This document shows, piece by piece, positions 56,741 through 64,000 of a stretch of DNA of 64,000 bases; positions within the stretch are counted from its first letter, which is position 1; each line of letters begins with the position of its first letter. Source of the DNA: Lycorma delicatula (taxonomy: Eukaryota > Arthropoda > Insecta > Hemiptera > Fulgoridae); NCBI RefSeq assembly GCF_047948215.1, contig NC_134457.1, positions 89,290,898 through 89,354,897 of the forward strand, written 5' to 3'. The notes under the pieces were generated by a model that worked only from the letters and a program-made list of their open reading frames with translations, was not told the DNA's origin and ran no database searches. A program made the translations under genes and the position numbers.

Positions 56741-57383
56741 GCCTCTCACCCACCAACACAAGCTCACGCTTTAAATAATCTAGTACTTAACTATAAAGCC
56801 TAAACTAACACATATAATAATCTAATTGATTTTTTTAAATTTAAAATCTAATAACTAACTAAATCTATTGATGTATAAATTAAGTGAGTAAGGGACATGA
56901 CACATGGTCTGTTAAACACAAATGTTTTCTAAACCATAACTTAATATTAATTCAATTTAGTCACTGATTAACTAATCACTATTTACACTTTACAAAAGAA
57001 ATACAGGTCTTTCTTGGTATAACTGCAGATGATGCAATATAAGCTGTAGTGGGCAGAAGCACAGCAGTCACAAATGAATACACAATTGTGACTCCTAAAA
57101 CTGTTGATGTTTTCATTAAAGATGTGTGATTCTTAGAGAGAAGTATTTAACATAGCCTCTGAGAGTATGATTAAAAAACTAGTGTGACATGTGGAGGATA
57201 AAGCTTACATATTCAGTCATATACAGCAGCAGTGGCTCTATGAAGGAAACTCATCTCACCACACCATTTACAAAAACTTTCTGTATCGATGATGGCAGCT
57301 TTTAGCAAAAAAGGAAAATCATTGGACATGTATTGTTCTGTGTAAATTGTAGACAACTTGCTAAAAGATAATTAATCGATTAT
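56741..57383. other. Intergenic DNA between two LINEs
   Basis: No genes. The left part could be a 5' untranslated region of the Jockey-type element. Confidence 0.5.
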
Positions 57384-57393
57384 CAGTCAATAA
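57384..57393. repeat. Left target-site duplication of the + strand RTE copy
   Basis: CAGTCAATAA recurs exactly at 60096-60105 directly after the element's poly(A). Confidence 0.75.
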
Positions 57394-60095
57394 GTAATGT
57401 CAATGAGTAATTAACTCGGCGTCAAATAATGGGCAGGCAGGAGTAGGTTTCGTAATGAACAAGAAGATAGGGAGGAGAGTGGAGTATTTCAAGACGTACA
57501 GCGATAGAATCATTGTAATAAGGATAAAATCAAAACCTAAACCGACAACGATTGTTAACTTCTATATGCCTACAAGCGCCCAAGATGATGATGAGGTAGA
57601 GTGTGTATACGAAGAGATTGATGAAGCAATTAAACACGTAAAAGGAGATGAAAATTTAATAATAGTTGGAGATTGGAAAAGGCAAGGAAGGAAATATAGT
57701 GGGTGATAACGGGCTGGGCAAAAGGAATGAAAGAGGGGACCGACTTACAGAGTTTTGCACGAAGTATAATTTAGTAATTGCCAACACCCAATTTAAAAAT
57801 TATAATAGAAGAATATACACTTGGAAAAAGCCAGGCGATACTGCAAGGTATCAGATAGATTATATCATGGTTAAACAAAGATTTAGATATCAACTCGTTG
57901 ACTGCACAACTTACCCTGGAGCAGACAGTGATAGCGACCATAATTTGGTGATAATGAAATGTAGATTGGGGTTTAAAAACCTGAAGAAAAGGTGTCAGAT
58001 GAATCGGTGGAATTTAGAGAAGCTTGAGGAAGAGGAGGTAAAGAAGATTTTTGAGGAGGACATCGCAAGAGGTCTGAGTAAAAAAGATAAGGTAGAAAAT
58101 GAAGAAGAAGAATGAGAGAATGTTAAAAAGGAAATTCTTAAATCAGCAGAAGCAAACTTAGGTGGAATAAAGAGAACTGGTAGAAAACCTTGGGTTTCAG
58201 ACGATATATTGCAGCTGATGGATGAACGTAGAAAATATAAGAATGCTAGTGATGAAGAAAGTAAAAGGAACTATCGGCAATTAAGAAATGCTATAAACAG
58301 GAAGTGCAAACTGGCGAAAGAAGAGTGGATTAAAGAAAAGTGTTCAGAAGTGGAAAGAGAAATGAACATTGTTAAAATAGACGGAGCATACAGGAAAGTT
58401 AGGAAAATTTTGGGGTACATAAATTAAAATCTAATAATGTGTTAAACAAAGATGGTACACCAATATATAATACGAAAGGTAAAGTCGATAGATGGGTGGA
58501 ATATATTGAAGAGTTATACAGAGGAAATGAATTAGAAAATGGTGTTATAGAGGAAGTTGAGGAGGATGAAATGGGAGAAACAATACTGAGATCTGAATTT
58601 AAGAGAGCATTAAAAGATTTAAATGGCAGAAAGGCTTCTGGAATAGACGGAATACCTGTAGAATTACTGTGCAGTGCAGGTGAGGAAGCGATTGATAGAT
58701 TCTACAAACTGGTGTGTAATATTTATGAAAAAGGGGAATTTCCGTCAAGACTTCAAAAAAAGTGTTACAGTAATGATACCAAAGAAAGCAGGTGCAGATA
58801 AATTTGAAGAATACAGAACAATTAGTTTAACTAGTCATGCATCAAAAATCTTAACTAGAATTCTATACAGAAGAATTGAGAGGAGTGTGGAGGAAGTGTT
58901 AGGAGAAGACCAATTTGGTTTCAGGAAAAGTATAGGGACAAGGGAAGCAATTTTAGGCCTCAGATTAATAGTAGAAGGAAGATTAAAGAAAAACAAACCA
59001 ACATACTTGGCGTTTATAGACCTAGAAAAGGCATTCGATAACGTAGACTGGAATAAAATGTTCAGCATTTAAAAAAAATTAGGGTTCAAATACAGAGATA
59101 GAAGAACAATTGCTAACATGTACAGGAACCAAACAGCAACAGTAACAATTGAAGAACATAAGAAAGAAGCCGTAATAAGAAAGGGAGTCCGACAAGGATG
59201 TTCCCTATCTCCGTTACTTTTTAATCTTTACATGGAGCTAGCAGTTAATGATGTTAAAGAACAATTTAGATTCGGAGTAACAGTACAAGGTGAAAAGATA
59301 AAGATGCTACGATTTGCTGATGATATAGTAATTCTAGCCGAGAGTAAAAAGGATTTAGAAGAAACAATGAACGGCATAGATGAAGTCCTACCCAAGAACT
59401 ATCGCATGAAAATAAACAAGAACAAAACAAAAGTAATGAAATGTAGTAGAAATAACAAAGATGGACCACTGAATGTGAAAATAGGAGGAGAAAAGATTAT
59501 GGAGGTAGAAGAATTTTGTTATTTGGGAAGTAGAATTACTAAAGATGGACGAAGCAGGAGCGATATAAAATGCCGAATAGCACAAGCTAAACGAGCCTTC
59601 AGTAAGAAATATAATTTGTTTACATCAAAAATGAATTTAAATGTCAGGAAAAGATTTTTGAAAGTGTATGTTTGGAGTGTCGCTTTATATGGAAGTGAAA
59701 CTTGGACGATCGGAGTATCTGAGAAGAAAAGATTAGAAGCTTTTGAAATGTGGTGCTATAGGAGAATGTTAAAAATCAGATGGGTGGATAAAGTGACAAA
59801 TGAAGAGGTATTGCGGCAAATAGATGAAAAAAAGAAGCATTTGGAAAAATATAGTTAAAAGAAGAGACAGACTTATAGGCCACATACTAAGGCATCCTGG
59901 AATAGTCGCTTTAATATTGGAAGGACAGGTAGAAGGAAAAAATTGTGTAGGCAGGCCACGTTTGGAATATGTAAAACAAATTGTTAGGGATGTAGGATGT
60001 AGAGGGTATACTGAAATGAAACGACTAGCACTAGATAGGGAATCTTGGAGAGCTGCATCAAACCAGTCAAATGACTAAAGACAAAAAAAAAAAAA
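57394..60095 (+). mobile_element. RTE-clade LINE, young 5'-truncated copy
   Basis: This is a close relative of the 21612-24024 copy in the opposite orientation. It reads endonuclease (NGQAGVGFVMNKKIGRRVEY, QIDYIMVKQRF, SDSDHNLVIMKCRLG), linker (MDERRKYKNASDEESKRNYR), RT (NGRKASGIDGIPVELL, DQFGFRKSIGTREAI, GVRQGCSLSPLLFNLYME, FADDIVILAE near 59310-59340) and C-terminus (DRESWRAASNQSND, stop at 60076-60078), then poly(A) at 60083-60095. It keeps the first RT blocks that the intronic copy lost. Lesions are a 14-nt deletion near 57677, a Trp-to-TGA stop at 58113-58115, a 1-nt loss near 58395, frame errors near 58755 and 59070, and a 1-nt insertion near 59828. It is non-functional but young. The 5' end is truncated within or just before the endonuclease. 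Confidence 0.9.
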
Positions 60096-60105
60096 CAGTC
60101 AATAA
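60096..60105. repeat. Right target-site duplication of the + strand RTE copy
   Basis: CAGTCAATAA, identical to 57384-57393. Confidence 0.75.
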
Positions 60106-61309
60106 AAATTTGAAATAATATTAAAATAAAAAAATAAAGCAGAACAAAATGCTTTACAAAGAAAAACTGATAGTTTTTAAATTTAGAATATCTGAAATTG
60201 GCATCAAATGAAAAAAAATCTGTACACACAGACACCCAGACCCAGTATTAGCTGGAAAAACTGGTTGGGAGACACACTATAATTAATTATTATGTTATCT
60301 CAGTAGCTGTTTATGCAAACTTCTAGTAGATTCTTAGAATTTGCCATTTTATAATTTTTTTTACCATTTTTCTGACTGTTGAAAGTTATTGTTTTCTACA
60401 ATTGTTAAATAGTTATGAAACAAAACTTATAAAAACAGAAACTCTCCTCCCGCAAGTGAAAATTTTACTTTTCATCTTCTCTGCAATGTTACACTAGATT
60501 CTGATCATGTCTGTAGTTGATGAGGCAACATCAGAAATATGTAGAATTCCCAAACTTGCTAGCATGGTTCCAGTTTCTCTGACATTAAATATTGAAGCTT
60601 TTTTTGTTATTTTTATTTCTTATATTTGTTACAGTCATAGATAGTTACTGAATTATAACATTTTTTTTTTGTAATTTTAATTAAAGGCCAATTTATTTAT
60701 AGGAGTCTATGACTTTTAATATAAATAAAAAAAAAAATTATTTTGATTGGTATAAAATAACACATTATATAGAAAGAATGGATAGGTATGCTACTTCATG
60801 AATTAACAAGGGACTGCCTCAGCAGCATTTACCTTACAAATCAAGGGAAATCATGGTAAAATCTTGATCATTATAGCAACACAAAATACACAATTATAAA
60901 ATAAAAAAGTGATGTGATTAAAGGCCATATTAATTGTTTAAAATATTAATGCGTGAAATATTATGATAGATACAAGAAGTCAATATTCAAAAAATAAATC
61001 ATAGAAGGCTTTATGAAAATTATTTGAGTACATAATTCTGTGCACTTTGTAGACAATACAGAAAATTCAGGGTATTTTGAATAAATTACTTTAAATAAAT
61101 CGATGTTAAGATTTCAAAATTGTTTGGTAATTTATTAAAAATGCAATGAAATCATAAGACCCTTTCTTGTTTTTCTTTAATATTGTGTTGAGTTACATGA
61201 AACTAGTTGTGTTGATAAAGGTAGATGCAATTATTTTTTAAGAATAAGTAGCTATTCTTTTTAACAAAGATTTCACATTCAAATATGAGCACATGAAAAA
61301 GTTAACATT
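60106..61309. other. AT-rich intergenic DNA
   Basis: No recognisable feature. Confidence 0.6.
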
Positions 61310-61620
61310 TTTATTTCTTTGTACAAAGTAAAGGAAGTATTGTGATCATGAAAAATGTCAGATTTCAAGGAAATATGCATTTTGACTAGCTTCGGCATGA
61401 CATCTGTACGTATGTATCTTGCATAACTCAAAAATGATTAGATGTGGGATGTTGGACCAAAAGTGTCCAAAAAATTTGAATTTTGGACTTTTTTAACTGC
61501 AGTAATAAGTCCTCATTGAGAGCTTCTCAACAATATATCATAAGTGGTATTTATTTTCATTGGTTCCAGAGTTATAGCTAAATAAAATTTTAATTAATGA
61601 AATATTTGGATCTGTTACAA
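61310..61620. repeat. Dispersed repeat candidate
   Basis: Phrases such as TTGACTAGCTTCGGCATGAC, GCATAACTCAAAAATGATTA and GGTTCCAGAGTTATAGC look familiar from interspersed repeats of hemipteran genomes. It is non-coding. Family and edges are unknown. Confidence 0.4.
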
Positions 61621-62150
61621 GGAGAAGGCACAGCAGTTCAAATCCAACTTCATCTTTTGTTTAACTTTTTAGTTTTACAATAAATAATAATTCAGTAATA
61701 ACAATAAAGAAAAATATTAATGAAATAAAATTTTATGTACTTTCCATTTTAAAAAAGTGTGTATATGTAATTTAATAGGCTTACAAGGAAGTTATGTAGT
61801 GTACACATCAGATTTTTTAAATTTCTAATCATCGATCTTTTTGAGGGACCCAATGAGATGGTATACTTTTGAAGGGAATATTTTATGTAAACATAATAAA
61901 TTTAATAACACAAGTTTAGCATGTTTTGTAGTAGCTGTTTCAAAGCAAAAGATTAAAAGTAAAATTTATTACAGTTTTTGATTTATCAACATCAAAATTG
62001 TCTATATAGATCAGTAAATTACATCACTTATTTATATCAACATATGTCCAGGAAAGCTTAGTTTACTGGCTATCTGCAGTTTTGTATTTTTAACATAACA
62101 TTATTTTTCTCCAGAATGGTTTATCGTATTGAGCTGAAGTTTCGTATACT
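61621..62150. other. AT-rich intergenic DNA
   Basis: No gene. The left end of the following long-inverted-repeat element may lie in this stretch. Confidence 0.5.
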
Positions 62151-64000
62151 GCTAGGGTATCTAGAGGTTTACATATATAAAAAAGTAATGAATCTGATGT
62201 GTCAGTCCATTTTAGAATAGTGGGAATGTAAAGTTTTTAATTGTTAATAACTTTATAAACCGCTAGTTTATTTAAATGTTATGTTATTACAAAAAATATT
62301 AAGCATTTTATGACAAAGAAAATTATATTTATTCAAATCTGTTTATAAATAACAAAGTTATGACAAAAATTTTGAAGTGAGTCACTAGATTAAAAAACAA
62401 GTTTTCACTTCCTCCTGATAAAATTAAATAACTCGATATGATCTCAAGTGGAATAATTTAATTAATGTTATCATGTAATAAATTATAATTTAATAATACT
62501 GAAAAATAATTTGCATTACATGTTTTTTAGTTTAGTGAACAGACATTGGTTATTAAACAAAACTTTTTTTTCAACGAATTTATTTAACAATAAATTATCA
62601 TATCAAATAATAAAAGAAAGTACAGTAGCTGTTCAATAGTAGCCCTCATTCAAAACACATGCATCCAGACATTTTTTCATTGACTGCCGGATTCTTTTAA
62701 TGATGCTAGGTGTCTGAGGAATCCTCTCAGTCACTTAGAATTCTTTTGCACAGTTCTTCCAAGGTATCCACTGGGGTGTCATATGCAAGTGTCTTTAAAT
62801 TGCCCCATAAGAAAAAGCCAAGAGAATTGAGATCAGGATGCCTTGCAGGCCATTCTACTTAGCCTCCTCAACAGTTCATCTGTTTGGATATGCTACATTT
62901 AGGGGATCTCAAACTGTAATCTGTAATGAGCTGGAGCCCCATCCAGCATTAACCACATTTAGTGTCAAATCTTTGAGTAAAAGTGGAAGATCAGTCACCA
63001 AGAAATGTAAATATCTTTCACCTCTGAGCATTTCAGAAAAAAACAGACTAATAAGTGGTCGTTAAGATACCAGCCCATTTGTTTACAGAAAAATGATGAC
63101 AATTCTCTAAAATTGCATGAAGGTTTTCAATTGACCATGTTTGCATGTTGCGAGTGTTAATAATGGTCGGCCTTGTAACTTTGGCCACATCAGTAAAGAA
63201 AATATCATTCAAAATATTTAGAATAATAGATCTTCGGATAAGCCATTAGCATAGCTGACATAGTGAATATAATCTGGAGATAAAATAGCTTGTATTCAAT
63301 GATAGTGATAGGCATGGAGTTGCTGTTCATGCAAAACCTTTTTAAACTTGCATTAAAATTGAACTCCCAAGCCCAGCCCTCTAGTACTCTTTCAGGATGG
63401 TTAGGTATTTCATCTAACACACAACCCTTCTCAAATTTGGGTGCACATATTGAACATGGTCATCCTGATTTACCAATTTTTCAGGTTTTAAGCTTTAACT
63501 CGTACAGCACAGATCAATGTATTCACTTGGTCAATAGCAAAAAAAAAACTAGGTATCAGTTTTTATTTACATTTACAACAATGACTTGTTAATTACATCT
63601 GTTTTAATGCAGATTTTCTTTCAATATTATTTATTATATTTTCATCTCAAAATATTATTATTAAATTATTATAATTTATTACATGATAACATTAACAAAA
63701 TTATTCCAGTTGAGACTGTGTTGTTATTTAATTTTATTTGGGAGAAAATGGAAGGAAACTGGTTTTTAAAAAAAAATTCATGAATTTTTGCCATAACTTT
63801 ATTATTTATGAACGGATTTGAATAAAAGAAGTAATTTTCCTTGTCATAAAATGCTTAACATTTTTTTTGTAATAACATAACATTTAAATAAATCAGTGGT
63901 TGCAAAGATATTAACAATTGTTCACACGCCTGCCATTTTGAAGTGGATCGAGAGATCGGATTCATTATTTTTATAAAATTAAACGTTTTGGCATTCTAGC
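62151..64000 (-). mobile_element. Mariner-superfamily element with long inverted repeats, cut by the window end
   Basis: The left arm 62151-62372 and right arm 63783-64000 are inverted copies. The inner 140 bp are close matches (shared TTTATTTAAATGTTATGTTATTAC and TAAGCATTTTATGACAA), and the outer part is more diverged but alignable to the last base of the window. Between them, minus strand, lies a decayed transposase: LHEQQLHAYHYH (about 63340), DIFFTDVAKVTRPTIINTRN, HHFSVNKWAGIL, and WPARHPDLNSLGFFLWGNLK with TLAYDTPVDTLEELCKRI (about 62720-62860). This is the FLWG-type lineage, as at 27030. The segment with FQ-DGAPAH and the second Asp seems deleted. Frameshifts and stops are numerous. The element is at least 1.85 kb. 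Confidence 0.75.

Overview
The window is AT-rich nuclear DNA from an animal, almost certainly an insect. The evidence is one multi-exon gene with GT-AG introns of 0.13-11 kb whose protein reads as an arthropod Klp10A/KIF2A kinesin, embedded in insect-type mobile elements (RTE and Jockey LINEs, several Tc1/mariner lineages, a piggyBac-like tail). Large introns, high AT content and two repeats that look familiar from hemipteran genomes suggest a hemipteran. That last step is inference and the species is not determined.

Host gene (4057-48060, + strand): the last ten coding exons of a kinesin-13 microtubule depolymerase. All phases agree across nine introns, giving 621 codons plus a stop. The exons carry the end of the N-terminal linker, the class-specific neck, the whole motor domain (KVD finger, P-loop, switch I, switch II) and the C-terminal coiled-coil region. 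The N-terminal exons (about 100 residues in relatives) were not found and probably lie upstream. A 12-nt in-frame microexon candidate sits at 33726-33737. The 3' UTR has a good AATAAA at 48037. A possible last exon of another + strand gene lies at 831-965.

Introns: intron 1 holds a mariner fragment, a decayed RT-like stretch with two perfect hairpins, and a SINE-like repeat. Intron 2 holds two LINE fragments and a 22-bp-arm hairpin. Intron 3 holds a dispersed repeat and a piggyBac-like tail. Intron 4 holds a young RTE LINE with a target-site duplication and a mariner. Intron 5 holds a second mariner-like lineage. Intron 7 holds two foldback elements. Intron 8 holds a short inverted repeat and a weak pogo-like end. 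Intron 9 holds another LINE. Nearly every element inside the gene that can be oriented lies antisense to it.

Downstream (48060-64000): a tandem dimer of a 292-bp foldback unit, a degraded mariner end, a Jockey-clade LINE, a second RTE copy closely matching the intron-4 copy with its own 10-bp duplication, a dispersed repeat, and a mariner-like element with inverted repeats of at least 215 bp running off the window end. No tRNA, rRNA, CRISPR or bacterial-type operon was seen. I found no new enzymatic system. The most unusual items are the foldback family, the long-TIR mariner and the microexon candidate.
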